Assembly: GCA_030620095.1 (NCBI GenBank)
Contig: JAUTXW010000873.1
Coordinates: 1-64,000 of the forward strand
Source: Kuschelorhynchus macadamiae
Taxonomy: Eukaryota; Arthropoda; Insecta; Coleoptera; Curculionidae
Length of the DNA: 64,000 nt
Direction of reading: 5' to 3'
Shown here piece after piece: positions 12,361 through 21,700 of this stretch (position 1 is its first letter; each line of letters begins with the position of its first letter). Below the pieces are notes generated by a model that ran no database searches, was not told the origin of the DNA, and saw only the letters and a program-made list of their open reading frames with translations. Made by a program: the position numbers and the translations under genes.

Positions 12361-13330
12361 TTAAACAATATCTGTCTCATCAACCCATGAATTAAATTGA
12401 TCTGAAAATCCTAACCATTTTTCAAATAATTGATTAATATTATTTTTCTTGCGGCGAGGAAGTACTTTTTCCACTAAATAAACATTCGGACTACTTGTTT
12501 TTTGCAGCTTAGCTTCATAAAAACATCCTTTTATAGGTTGACCTTCTATTGATTCCAAGAGGTATGTTGGTGGATTGGTAATGTTAACTTTTGCGATTTT
12601 AAACTGTTACGTGGACCATGAGGGCGTATATCCTTTATCAAAGATACTTTTGTGTTTGCTTATACGAACTATATCACCCAAACGAAATTTAAACTTTTTG
12701 GGTACTATTTTTATCCAATTGTATACATTAATCCGTGTAGTTGATTTAACGTTTATAGGTTTCATACCAATAGTACGATGCTCCGTGTTATTATAGGTTT
12801 TCGATATGGCTGGTAAAAGTTGTATCCATTTGTAGGAACCTCTAGCTGAAAACTCCTTATAGAGATAATTTTTGAGCGTACGTATGACTCGTTCAACTAT
12901 CGCAGCTTTTTGTGCTGTACGTCGAATAATGATTAATGTTATATTCCTTAACAAGATTTTGGAATATGTTATTAGAAAATTCTTTCCCTGGTCGCTTTGT
13001 AGATTTATTGGTGTATGTCTTGTTTCTTTAAAAATGTCTTTCATTGCTTTAGTGACTTCAGCCCCAGTTTTGTTTCTAATCGCCCTAGTATAGACAAATT
13101 TGGAGTAGCAATTTATGCACACCAAGATATAGCGATATCCATCGTTTTCATTTGCATACTGTTGCATTTCCGCGAAATCTGTTTGCCACAAGTCTTCATA
13201 TCCTTTAATGATGGTATGTATTGTGGGAAAATTTTTTCTCGCAGACCTATGAAGTTCATTGACAATTTTTATTTTTTCTGTGCTAGTATTTATAGTTCCA
13301 ACTCACGTCTCTTGAGATACTGATAAAATT
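12361..13330 (-). pseudogene. Polinton-type integrase (rve fold) with C-terminal chromodomain, interrupted
   Basis: It catalyses strand transfer of element DNA into host DNA (family knowledge). The DDE-type core is readable from about 13290 leftward. WQTDFAEM carries the first Asp, LQSDQGKNF the second, and KAAIVERVIRTLKN the Glu. GDIVRISKHKSIF then matches the SH3-like/linker part. An in-frame TAA at 12607-12609 follows, and the same frame continues to the end with a chromodomain-like tail (YLVEKVLPRRKKNN, EKWLGFSDQFNSW). Upstream, the frame changes near 13300, beyond which only an N-terminal remnant (YLKRRELEL) is seen. The gene ends close to the next leftward gene, which stops at 13341. 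It looks recently inactivated. Confidence 0.88.
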
Positions 13331-13340
13331 ATGTGATTAC

Positions 13341-14365
13341 TTAATAAATTATACCTTCCACACGAAGTTCTTCTATAATTGACATTATTTCATTATCGTG
13401 TCCGGTATGACCATAGCAATCGTAACCGTTCTACAAGCTCCCTCGATTTATTCCAATAGACGTAGCTAGGAGTTTCCGATAACACACGTTTTTTTAATGG
13501 TAATACTACTTGAGCATATGTTTTTTTTACCTGCGATCCCACTTCCCAATCGATTCCCTGTCATTAATGGTTTTATAATCTCTAAATATTTTTCCCGCCT
13601 GGTTTCCTGTTGTCCCTGCTTGTCGTCATAGCCCGTATGCATTTGTCAACAGTAACAACTTTGTATAGTCTTCTGCCATTTCGGGAGTCATCTTTTCGAT
13701 ATTCTCTAATACCCGTGGATTTTTTAAGAATATCAAATCGTAAAGTTCCGCATTCCCTTCACAGGTTGCTATATTCTTAGATTCGCGCCATAGTGTCACT
13801 TTACCAGGAGGAAAACGTATTTCCAAATTTCCCATAAACTTTTTGTTTTTTATTTTTGAATTATGATGTACTCCATAAACTGTATCGAATTGTGATGGTT
13901 TTGTCTTTAAACCGTCCATGTATGTATGAAAGATAATATCTGGAGATGAGCGGTCTTTTAATGTGACAGCTGACATTGTAGATTTGTTTGAGGGAGAAGG
14001 CATTGCATACATTCCATCTAACGTCTTGTTTTTTGGAGTATCTATCGATGTTTTAGCCGTGTACTTGGGTCTTTCTGTGACCGGTGTTGATGTTTCTACG
14101 GGAAACTCCTCTGACATGAACATGCTTGATTTATTTAATGGCTCTATGTATGTGCTTCAACTTTTCGGCTGTGTTTGTATATGTTTACGAGACTTTTGTA
14201 TTACTGCATTGGATATAGAAGTCAAAGGCTTAGCAATCGGCTCATAAAATTTGTCCATTCAAATTTGTCTTGTACATTAGCAGCTCTAATTTGTTTAAAC
14301 TTTTTTCGAACGGCATGTGTAACCCCAATCAATTTACGTTTCAGATCAATATCATTATTCATCAT
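13341..14365 (-). pseudogene. Conserved Polinton-associated protein (DUF8207-like), frameshifted
   Basis: The start is ATG at 14365 (or 14362), beginning MMNNDIDLKRKLIGVTHAVR. A frame change lies near 14250 within an EPIAKPL box and an in-frame stop near 14158. The longest intact part (14123-13626) carries GNLEIRFPPGKVTLWRE, AELYDLIFLKNPRVL and EDYTKLLLLTNA. These resemble the conserved core of proteins beside the integrase and ATPase genes of insect and cnidarian Polintons, annotated as DUF8207 as I recall. The C-terminal part to the stop at 13341-13343 includes YWNKSRELVERLRLL and, in another frame, NEIMSIIEELRVEGIIY. The biochemical role is not established; a virion or assembly protein is inference. 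Confidence 0.7.
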
Positions 14366-14418
14366 GAAGGTGATGTTATCAGAGTATCACACAATTGTGA
14401 AATGAGCATTTACTGATC

Positions 14419-15090
14419 CTAGTCTAGACATATATAGTTATCAAAACCCTTGCGATATGTCCCCGAATTTAAATCACTGCCTTTATCAATAACTAGAAAT
14501 CCATACCTATCATTCCAACATTTAGTACACATGTCTTGAAATTGTACGTAAGTTACATCTGGAGAGACGTGATCGGAAAAAATATGATGTAAATTCATTT
14601 CGTTTTGTTTAAACACTATAATTAAATTGGCATTATCACGTACTAATTGTTTGGGCACTCGGGAGTAGGTCTGTGCTAGATAAAAACTATCCACATTTTT
14701 ATGTCGTCTCATACTGAAATACGAATCCTGTTTCTCACACATTACATCATCAAATATGAAAATGGAGTTCGGTTTGGCATCAAATGGTTCTACGATATAA
14801 CCAAGACCTTTGATTGATGTGAAAATTTTTCTGAGATATTCGTATTTCGGTTGGTACAGGGCCTTTGAATATACGTAGACATTTTCAAAGCGCAATCCTA
14901 AAGGGTGCGTAAGCAAGGAAATCATAACTTTTGTTTTTCCACAATTAAAAGGTCCTATTAGCAATCCACGAATTGATAATGGCAACAAAGGACTATGCCG
15001 ACGTCCCACATTTTTTCCTACATGTCCAAATCCAACCTTTTCATCGAGATTATCTATTTCTAGCTTCTGTTTCAGCTTAACAATACGCAT
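14419..15090 (-). CDS. DNA-packaging ATPase (A32/FtsK-HerA type)
   Basis: A 223-codon frame starts at ATG 15090 (MRIVKLKQKLEI); an upstream in-frame ATG at 15123 gives 234 codons but adds an Ile/Phe-rich, unlikely start. The Walker A motif is GPFNCGKTK at about residues 47-55. The Walker B strand is SIFIFDDVM. Downstream are FYLAQTYSRVPKQLVRDNAN, a sensor/arginine region, and a C-terminal CTKCWNDRYGFLVID. Length and order fit the packaging ATPases of Polintons and adintoviruses, which drive genome translocation into the capsid (family knowledge). It is the only major gene of the block with no visible break. It is transcribed divergently from the PLA2 gene, leaving a 116-bp intergenic region. 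Confidence 0.88.
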   Translation of the reverse strand: MRIVKLKQKLEIDNLDEKVGFGHVGKNVGRRHSPLLPLSIRGLLIGPFNCGKTKVMISLLTHPLGLRFENVYVYSKALYQPKYEYLRKIFTSIKGLGYIVEPFDAKPNSIFIFDDVMCEKQDSYFSMRRHKNVDSFYLAQTYSRVPKQLVRDNANLIIVFKQNEMNLHHIFSDHVSPDVTYVQFQDMCTKCWNDRYGFLVIDKGSDLNSGTYRKGFDNYICLD

Positions 15091-15206
15091 TATAGTGAAA
15101 AAAAAATATTTTATATCGAACACTCGGCTTTAACTACTCATTCAAATTCGGACCATCAAACGAAGTGGACGCTCTCGATATTCGAGTAAGACTGGGTGTG
15201 GCATAG
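15091..15206. promoter_or_regulatory. Divergent intergenic region between ATPase and PLA2 genes
   Basis: Leftward and rightward gene blocks separate here, so promoters for both are expected. No clear TATA box is seen. The assignment rests on layout only. Confidence 0.3.
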
Positions 15207-15921
15207 TGAATTCTATAATTAATAAACTACCGTTTGCCAGCGTGGGCCAGCCACCAAACTTCCAAAGCGATTAGCGATAGGTGATTTGGGAATTAACCCA
15301 TTAGATGCAGCGTGTAAGAAACACGATATAACTTATTCAAAAACCCAAAATAACCTAAGTTCACGCCATCAAGCCGATTACGATCTTGAACAACGTGCTT
15401 GGGAGAGAGTAAAATCAAAAGACGCTAGTGCAGGTGAAAAAATATCTGCTTGGTTGGTAACAAATATTATGAAGGCGAAACAACGTTTCGGTATGGGTGT
15501 CTCAACGCATTCAGCTAAAATGAAGAGCTCCAAAGGAAAGCGACGACGATTTGTGAAAGGGAAACTACAATTAAAAATTAAAGAGTGTCTAAAGACATAT
15601 TTAACGCATCTAGAATAGCAGTGGCTGCGGCAAGGAAATTATTAAAAGCCCGTGGTGGTAAACAGAAGATACGCATACCTAGATTTATATCTGTTCCGAA
15701 GGTTGGTGCTTATTAACTGTGGTACCAATATTTGCTGGGCTCTCAGCATTAGGATCCTTAGTAGGCGGTGTTGCAGGGGTAGTGCGTGCAGTAAAAACAG
15801 CAAAAAATGCCACAACCCAAAAAACGGGTGGTGGTTACAGCTAAAATCGAAAGGAGGTGGAATGTATTTGAAACCATATAGGACAGGTTTAGGACTTTTT
15901 ATGAACCACTCAAAAAACTAG
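15207..15921 (+). pseudogene. PLA2-domain minor virion protein with pX-like C-terminus, several frameshifts
   Basis: An N-terminal hydrophobic remnant (SIINKLPF, from about 15207) passes by a frame change near 15235 into a parvovirus-type phospholipase A2 domain. This shows the degenerate calcium loop QRGPATK, KRLAIGDLGINPLD, then the catalytic CKKHD motif at about 15312-15326, and the A-D-Y-D-L helix. In viruses this domain modifies membranes during entry. Another frame change near 15580-15600 leads to a basic stretch (ARKLLKARGGKQKIRIPR), a Gly/Ala-rich segment (FAGLSALGSLVGGVAG) in a further frame, and the conserved tail YLKPYRTGLG ending at 15921. The layout matches the single PLA2/pX-like protein of arthropod adintoviruses. 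At least three frame changes make it a pseudogene. Confidence 0.8.
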
Positions 15922-16297
15922 TAAAATGCCTTCCTCGAAGGCCATTATCGAATATTGATCTAGAAAGGTATGCACTATAACTACAAGTACCATACTTTAG
16001 AGGTGTATTTATGCGAGATTCACTTCCTCGACGAGGTCCTCGACGTTATGAATCTGGTATTCTTAATTTGGACAGTATAATGGGATTTGGAACACATTGG
16101 GTGGCGTATCGGAAGGATGATTCAGAAGTTACATATTACGACAGCATTGGTGATTTGCCACCACCAACTGACCTGGTTCGATATCTGCGAATGGGTGGGG
16201 AAGCAGCAAGGAAATTTACAATACATACGATCGACAGCAGAAATTTGAGACAGTCTGGTGCGGTCATTTATGCTTAAAGTTTCTCTCTCAATCGTAA
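15901..16297 (+). pseudogene. Adenain-like cysteine protease (PRO), broken
   Basis: It overlaps the end of the previous gene by about 20 bases. The frame carries LPRRPLSNIDLE, an in-frame TAA at 15978-15980, then YFRGVFMRDSLPRRGPRR, GFGTHWVAYRKDD (catalytic His in GTHW) and VTYYDSIGDLPPP (acidic residue region). Near 16225-16235 the sense changes frame, and WCGHLCLKFL follows, in which the first Cys is the expected nucleophile. The stop is at 16295-16297. His, acidic residue and Cys thus all survive, but not in one frame. In adenoviruses and Polintons this enzyme matures capsid and core proteins. Confidence 0.85.
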
Positions 16298-16305
16298 AAA
16301 TCAAT

Positions 16306-16704
16306 ATGTCTTATACCCCCCAAATGGATCGGGATAGTTATAAAAAGATGGCGTCTTCGTTAAAAGCCTATTATCGTTCCCGTAGTTTATTAAAAATGAC
16401 TTCTAAAGAGTTAGAAAACATGCCCAAGGAGGTAATGATTGCTTGTTCCCCAAATGAAATCGCACTTGTTTGGGATAAATTGCCAGAACAGATGAAATGT
16501 GACATAGACATATTAAAGTATCAGTATTGTACGGACCATTATAATAACCAGAATCTGAGTGGAGATGAACGTGATAGGAGATTGTTTTGCGGTTACTGTA
16601 AAATAAGTGATGTAAAAATAACAGAAAAAAAATGGTTTAAAATTTCGGAACCAAGTAAACGGTGTACCACCTATAGCCATATAAACTGCTGTCGACAACA
16701 ATAA
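16306..16704 (+). CDS. Unclassified virion-block protein (132 codons)
   Basis: The ATG at 16306 (MSYTPQMDRDSYKKM) starts nine bases after the protease stop; the same frame is open a little upstream, but ATG 16306 fits the tight gene spacing. The protein is basic and helical in its first half and has a Cys-rich second half (FCGYCK, then CTTYSHINCC), which could bind zinc. I do not recognise the family. Lying between protease and penton-like genes, it is probably part of the same late block. It is one of the few unbroken frames here. Confidence 0.6.
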   Translation: MSYTPQMDRDSYKKMASSLKAYYRSRSLLKMTSKELENMPKEVMIACSPNEIALVWDKLPEQMKCDIDILKYQYCTDHYNNQNLSGDERDRRLFCGYCKISDVKITEKKWFKISEPSKRCTTYSHINCCRQQ

Positions 16705-16729
16705 AAGCTAAAAACAGTAGATTTTTGTC

Positions 16730-17461
16730 ATGTCGTACACATTCACTTTAACAGGACGCTTGAGCGTGTTAAGTACAGATATTTACCCACCATTAGAACT
16801 CAATACAGTAAATAAATATGAGCTTGCACTTGTTGGATTTTACACATATAATTCTATTTTTAATATTGACGAAAGCAATAATTCATTTGCATACAAGAAA
16901 AAAAAATGACAAAACTTCTCCATCTATAAAGTTAACAATTCCCCCAGGAGTATATGAAGTGTATGAGATTGAAAAAGCAATGAAAACTGCTTTACAAGTC
17001 CATGAGAGATAATGATGATAAAATATTTTCATTAACACCAATAATAACACATTGAAATGTGAAATAAAAACAAAATACATTATAGATTTTACAGAGAAAA
17101 CTGCATTGGTCGGATGTTGGTATTTGATCGTATATTGTTAACAATGGACAACAAAAAACATGAATCAACCTCTCAAGTAGACATTATGAAAGTACGCATA
17201 ATACGTGTTGATAGTAATATTATCTCTGGAGCATACCTGAACTCACAAGAATGTCATATTTTATTTGAATTTGATATTGATGTTGAACCTGGTTATAAGA
17301 TAACGAAAGAACCCACAAACCTTATTTATTTGCCGTTGAAGCCTGAAGGACGGCAGTTCATTGACAACATTACTCTACGCATCTTGGACGACCACGGTGA
17401 TTTTATCGATTTCAACGACGAGAAGATTATTATTAAACTGGAGCTAAAGAAACTAGTCTAA
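16730..17461 (+). pseudogene. Penton-like minor capsid protein, several breaks
   Basis: The ATG at 16730 opens SYTFTLTGRLSVLSTDIYPP and NKYELALVGFYTYNSI, the typical jelly-roll start of the Polinton minor capsid protein. The frame closes at about 16909. LTIPPGVYEVYEIEKAMKTA follows in a second frame with stops at about 17010, then NNNTLKCEIKTKYIIDFTEK in a third. The last part (to TAA at 17459-17461) is open and includes IRVDSNIISGAYLN, GYKITKEPTNLIYLPL and DNITLRILDDHGDFIDF. Order and content fit a single-jelly-roll penton that occupies the capsid vertices (family knowledge). At least two frame changes and extra stops mark it as inactive. Confidence 0.82.
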
Positions 17462-17463
17462 CG

Positions 17464-17662
17464 ATGGTGTTACAATCGCCAACCTTACTTGTTTTCTTCG
17501 ATATGTCAAACAATAACGAAACCTAATAAAAAGAAACATATCGCTAAAACAGAGTTCATTCACGATCACGACGTTAGACCAGAAGGATATCAACATCTCT
17601 CTGCTAAAGATCGTAGATTTCTTCAATCCATTGGCTTGAAAGTACGAAGCCAGCGAACATGA
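17464..17662 (+). pseudogene. Small conserved protein upstream of the major capsid gene, broken
   Basis: The ATG at 17464 is three bases after the penton-like stop. The first frame (MVLQSPTLLVFFDMSNNNET) ends at two stops near 17524. A different frame carries HDHDVRPEGYQHLSAKDRRF and LQSIGLKVRSQR to the TGA at 17660-17662, which overlaps the next gene's ATG at 17659. Short basic proteins of this kind precede the hexon-like gene in insect Polintons, as I recall. Its role is unknown. Confidence 0.5.
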
Positions 17663-18720
17663 TGACAACTAGTGAAAAAATTGAGGTTTTTACTGAACCT
17701 ATTTTCAATAATTCTATCATAAGCCTGCAAGAACATACATATAAACCCTACGGATCACCTAAATTTCAAAATTCCGATGAAATTCGTATTCCAGTTCACT
17801 TTCAAGACATAATTTTGAATATATCGGAATACCAAAAGTGTTTTTTATCTAATAATTCATTAGCTTTTCTATTTGAGGAAATTCGATATGAGATAGGCGG
17901 TGAAAGTTGCAGTTGTCAGGAAACCATTTGTAACTACAGCTCTTAAATCAAGGGTTTTCTTTGATGGGTTTTGCCGAGGATTATACGAAGGGGATTTTAA
18001 CATTAAACAGGAATTGATTGTAATAATTGCCCGCACTTTTAACACTTATAACTTTGTTATATTGGAGAAGTTATTAGCCGATATTAAAATTGACAAACTG
18101 GAGTGGAAAATACGTCACATTGTTCCCGAGGATAGGCAAAAACTAAAACTATTATCACGTATTAATAAAGGTGCTAGTAATGCAAATATCCGAATGGCTT
18201 ACCGCACATGGGATCTTTACGAGCTTCCCGCTCTCCGACAAACTTCATCCGATGTTTGAGCTATAAGAACGAGTACAAGTCTAGAGAAACCTCGTTATTT
18301 AATTATCGGATTTCAGAATATTGGAAAAGCGGATAGCTATAAAGAAGATGCGACTGAATTTACAAATGCAGATATAAGTGACATTCGAGTTTATCTTAAT
18401 TCGACAGTATTCCCATATGAAAGATGGAATTTGGATTTTTCAAAGAAATTGTATGCAGCGGCCTCTTATAACTATGAAAACTTCCAAAGCGGTTACTATG
18501 GTCGAGAATTTAACGACCCCATGATGGATTTTAGGGAATACATGAAAAATCCGTTGTTTGTTATTGACTGCTCGCATCAGGTGGAAGCTGTAAAATCATC
18601 AACTGTAGACGTCAAGATTGAATTTGAAACACGCAACAGTCGGTTTTCGCATTAATAATTCACGATTCTATTTTTAGTTGTAATATGTTAAATGGTTCTG
18701 CATCAAATAAGCTTGTTTAG
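17659..18720 (+). pseudogene. Hexon-like double-jelly-roll major capsid protein, frameshifted
   Basis: The ATG at 17659 overlaps the preceding stop. The first frame carries QNSDEIRIPVHFQD and NNSLAFLFEEIRYEIGGE, typical of the start of Polinton major capsid proteins. At about 17905 the sense passes to another frame, with GFCRGLYEGDFNIKQELIVI, KIDKLEWKIRHIVPEDRQKL and MAYRTWDLYELPAL, which closes near 18259. A third frame holds SLEKPRYLIIGFQNIGK-like text, then (18431-18655) YYGREFNDPMMDFREYM, FVIDCSHQVEAV and STVDVKIEFETR. The C-terminal LIIHDSIF follows after one more shift, with a stop at 18718-18720. In intact relatives this protein forms the capsid shell. At least three frame changes are visible. 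Confidence 0.85.
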
Positions 18721-18965
18721 TCGTTTAGTTATTTATAGTTATACTTTATATTTAGCATGCATGTTATAGTATACCTTAGTATATCCATGTATTGTTATAT
18801 AAATTAAATTTAGTTTGGTGTAAGAGATAGGAGAGCAACTAACGTCACAAATTAAATAATAAAACATATTGGACCAGTTATTTTGAATTTTATTTTAAAT
18901 ATAAGTTCTAAAAAGGTAAATTAATATAAAAATTTGGTTTCCACTCGTCCTTGAATTAAGTCGCG
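18721..18965. other. Intergenic, possible poly(A) signal
   Basis: An AATAAA at 18858-18863 lies about 140 bases after the capsid gene stop and could serve as its polyadenylation signal. Nothing else was seen. Confidence 0.4.
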
Positions 18966-19070
18966 ACCCTGAGGGCGCTGCTATATTCCTTGACCTTGAG
19001 GGTATGTGACGTCATATGACCTTAAGTGTGCGCGACGGAATACATAATAAGATACAAAGAGTATATATAA
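18966..19070 (+). promoter_or_regulatory. CRE-like module plus TATA box, right copy
   Basis: CCTTGACCTTGAGG (18988), TGACGTCA (19007-19014), TATGACCTTAAG (19015) and, 47 bases on, GTATATATAAGG (19061-19072) lead to the ATG at 19122. The CRE/TGACCTT arrangement is the same as at 9262-9345. This is the most convincing promoter in the window. Confidence 0.6.
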
Positions 19071-19121
19071 GGTTGGCGTTTAAAATTTCTGTTATATTTC
19101 AAGACAGTTTACAAAACGAAC

Positions 19122-19506
19122 ATGTCTTCTAACTCTTCCGTATTTGATGTGGAAACAGTTCGGTTAAATAACCGATCAGATTCGTCTGATTCATCTGATT
19201 CCGACGAGAAAACCGTTGAAATGAACCAACGATTGGCGGAAAATGAATCTTCGTCTGATAAAGAGCGTCAGGAAGAGGAGTCCGAGGAAGCAAATCTGCC
19301 TGATTCATCAAGTTGGGGGAGTCCTCCATCACCACGTGGTGAGTTTGACGGGCCAGCAGACAGTAGTTGGTGGGTAGTGCCTGATGTTCCAGATGATACT
19401 CCGGAAGGAAATGCCGACTCCACTACATGCAGATAGTTTGGATCGTGTAGGCCATGCCGCTAATGCTACTGCAGAATGGGGCAAAATGGATGGTAACGAT
19501 GTATAG
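19122..19506 (+). pseudogene. Acidic Ser/Asp/Glu-rich early-type gene, frame change near its end
   Basis: The ATG at 19122 lies about 60 bases after a good TATA box. The frame encodes SDSSDSSDSDEKTVEMN, SSSDKERQEEESEEAN and SSWGSPPSPRGEFDGP, a strongly acidic, Ser-rich, probably disordered protein, and closes at 19434-19436. The last part of the gene appears in another frame (ADSLDRVGHAANATAEWGKM, stop 19504-19506), matching the end of the gene at 9448-9949. So either the shared tail was joined out of frame or a frameshift occurred. Such acidic proteins often act as transcriptional regulators, but there is no domain to prove it. Confidence 0.55.
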
Positions 19507-19625
19507 AATGTAAACAATTAATTGTGCCATGCAAACAAACATAATTTAATAAATAAATACTGATTTGATTAATGTGTTTGTGTTATTTGTCTAGTTTTTA
19601 AATTTATCAATATAAATATAGAGTA
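19427..19625 (+). repeat. Direct repeat, partner at 9836-10080
   Basis: It contains the same gene-end and 3'-flank blocks as the left copy, in the same orientation, with roughly 85 percent similarity by eye. Confidence 0.85.
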
Positions 19626-19727
19626 TTTTGAAGAAAAAATTAAACATTGATTTGGGTGTTATCGTTAATTTACAAAAGCAAATAATGAGAAACGTTACGA
19701 TTTATTCAATATTTTTAGAGAGACAAC

Positions 19728-20040
19728 TTTTTTTTCAAAACCACTATATTTTTTTGATTTTCTCGAAAACTATCGATTTTTCGCACTTTTTTCTCATAAT
19801 CAAAGTGAAAGTACTCGAAAAGAGGAAACTTTTTTATTTGAAACTTTTTTTTCGTATCGTATAGTAAATACCCTAAAAAAATTTTTATCTACTCATCGAC
19901 TCAACACCGCCATATTTTTCCGATTTTCTCGAAAACTATCTATTTTTTATAGTTTTTTCTAATAACTAAAGTGATAGTACTCGAAAAGAGGAAACTTTCT
20001 TATTTGAAACTTTTTTCGTATCATATACTATACACTAAAA
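19728..20040. repeat. Tandem repeat, two units of about 180 bp
   Basis: Units share GATTTTCTCGAAAACTATC, AAAGTGA.AGTACTCGAAAAG, AGGAAACTTT and a CGTATC.TATA box. AT-rich, non-coding. Confidence 0.75.
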
Positions 20041-20221
20041 AAATTTTGTTAACTACTAAGCGACGAAATACCCTAAATACCCTAAAACACCTAAAAAAAA
20101 TTAAAAAATTTTCTTTTTCCTCATGGACTTTATTTTAATATATTTTTTATATCTCTCATTCCGAGTTTTTAAGGGTCAAAGTGGGTAAACATCTAACTAT
20201 TTCTAACCCTTTTTTCAAAAT

Positions 20222-20690
20222 TACATTAATTTCGTTGAAAATTACACGATATAGTGTCTGAAAATGCGAGAAAGTTTCTTCAAATAAACATTTTTGTTTA
20301 TATTCGGGAAATAGCTTAAAAAATTATTTAAAGTTTTATAATTTTTTATATTCGCATTTCCTCAAACTTTAATACATTTCGTTGAAAAAATTACACAATA
20401 TAGTGTCTGAAAAAACAAAAAACTTTCTTCAAATAAACATTTTTATTTATATTTGGAAAAGAGCCTACAAAAATTATTTAAAGTTTTATAATTGTTTATA
20501 TGCGTATTTCCTCAAACGTTATTACATTTCGTTTAAAAAAATTACACAATATAGTGTCTGAAAAAACAAAAAACTTTTTTCATATAAACATTTTTCTCTC
20601 TATTCGGGAAATACACGAAAAAAATTATTGAAAGTTTTATAATTGTTTATAAACGCATTTTCTCCAACTTTAATACATTTCGTTGGAATA
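20222..20690. repeat. Tandem repeat, three units of about 150 bp
   Basis: ACAC[A/G]ATATAGTGTCTGAAAA recurs at 20246, 20392 and 20545, each followed by TTCAAATAAACATTTTT-like and AAAGTTTTATAATT boxes and closing with a TACATTTCGTT box. Non-coding, satellite-like. Confidence 0.85.
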
Positions 20691-21339
20691 AAAGAAATAA
20701 TGGTTTATTAAAAATTTTATTTTCAAATTAATTTCAATACATTTTTGTAGTTGTATTGGTTGGTTGTTTATAATAATTGACTCAATGAATTTACGAATAA
20801 AAAACGTCTATTATATAACAACCTTAAGCCCTCCCACCAGTGGTAAGGTTCAACTACATTGGAAGGGAATCGCCCGCAGTGATGTCTGGTTAAAACTTAT
20901 TACTAAAACATAATTAACAACTATCCTATTAAATATAAAATGTTAAACACAAGACGCCGATATTATAACTGCACATTCAAATCTAAAGATATTTAAATGT
21001 TTATTGTTCATTTCACTGGCGTATGAATGAGAGACGCCGTTTATACTTGGCTAACCTAGCCTGCCATTCACTAATTTCTCTCCTACACCGTTCTATTTTC
21101 ACACATAAGTCCGCCTTCACCTTAGCAACTCGCTTTGAAGCCCTCAATTTTCCCTTTTTTGTGGGATTATGGGTGACAACGGCCGATCCAACCCCGATGT
21201 TGACGGCTGCGGCTCACTGTTTTCCACCTTGCATTTTTTGGCAAGCACTACCCTCGAACCTTTCATTAGGGTTTTCTTGTCATCGACAAGTCATCGCTCA
21301 GCATGTTGGTGACAGACACCATTTTGATTGCCTTAATGT
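20691..21339. other. No gene called; possible basic coiled-coil remnant on the minus strand
   Basis: On the minus strand at about 21160-21030 a Lys/Arg/Glu-rich helical stretch (CVKIERCRREISEWQARLAK) precedes a stop. It resembles basic coiled-coil segments found in some insect transposon ORFs, but no further domain was found. The plus-strand 107-codon frame at 21023-21346 looks like its shadow. Confidence 0.3.
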
Positions 21340-21700
21340 TGACTAAAAATTTATAATTTGTACTCTTAAACACTCACAAAAACACATATACAAACTTTCA
21401 GGAAAATACTCCTATATATATGACTTGCACAAACACCAACTTTCGTACGGCATATTAGCGCTACCATTTTTAATGTTAAAATTTTGACAGAAAAATAATA
21501 ATTTGCACTTTACATACCTCCAGATAATTACCGATTTTCAGTCGAATCTGTACAAATTACGAAATTCGTACTATGTTTTGATGCCGCAGCTTTGAATTTT
21601 TGTAAATAGACTAAAAATTCATAATTTGCACTTCAATATAACACTTGTCTGCTCTCGTAAAATTATATACGAAAGTACGAAATGGCAGTTTCATTCGAAC
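21340..21700. repeat. Satellite-like units related to 24785-25450
   Basis: Units contain GACTAAAAATT, ATAATTTGCACT, ACCGATTTTCAGTCGAATCT and TACAAATTACGAAATTCGTA. The same blocks recur several times at 24785-25450. Confidence 0.65.

Larger units (their letters stand above)
9448..19506. mobile_element. Endogenous Polinton/adintovirus-like (MELD) element, degraded, ends not found
   Basis: The combination of integrase with chromodomain, A32/FtsK-type packaging ATPase, adenain-like cysteine protease, PLA2-bearing minor virion protein, penton-like and hexon-like proteins in two divergent blocks is the hallmark of Polintons/Mavericks and the related adintoviruses. Leftward genes occupy 12361-15090 and rightward genes 15207-18720. 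Acidic early-type genes lie at both sides. Most genes carry stops or frameshifts. I found no terminal inverted repeats, so the limits given are those of recognisable genes. No DNA polymerase lies inside this block. Confidence 0.85.

Noticed and set aside
12872..13323. Plus-strand frames of 73 and 102 codons across the integrase
   Set aside because: They are antisense shadows of the integrase reading frame.
13963..14405. Plus-strand frames of 94 and 76 codons
   Set aside because: Antisense shadows of the DUF8207-like gene, whose own frame is supported by conserved motifs.
9262..19625. Terminal inverted repeats of the Polinton-like element
   Set aside because: The repeats found on both sides are direct, not inverted, and lie inside genes; true ends were not located.
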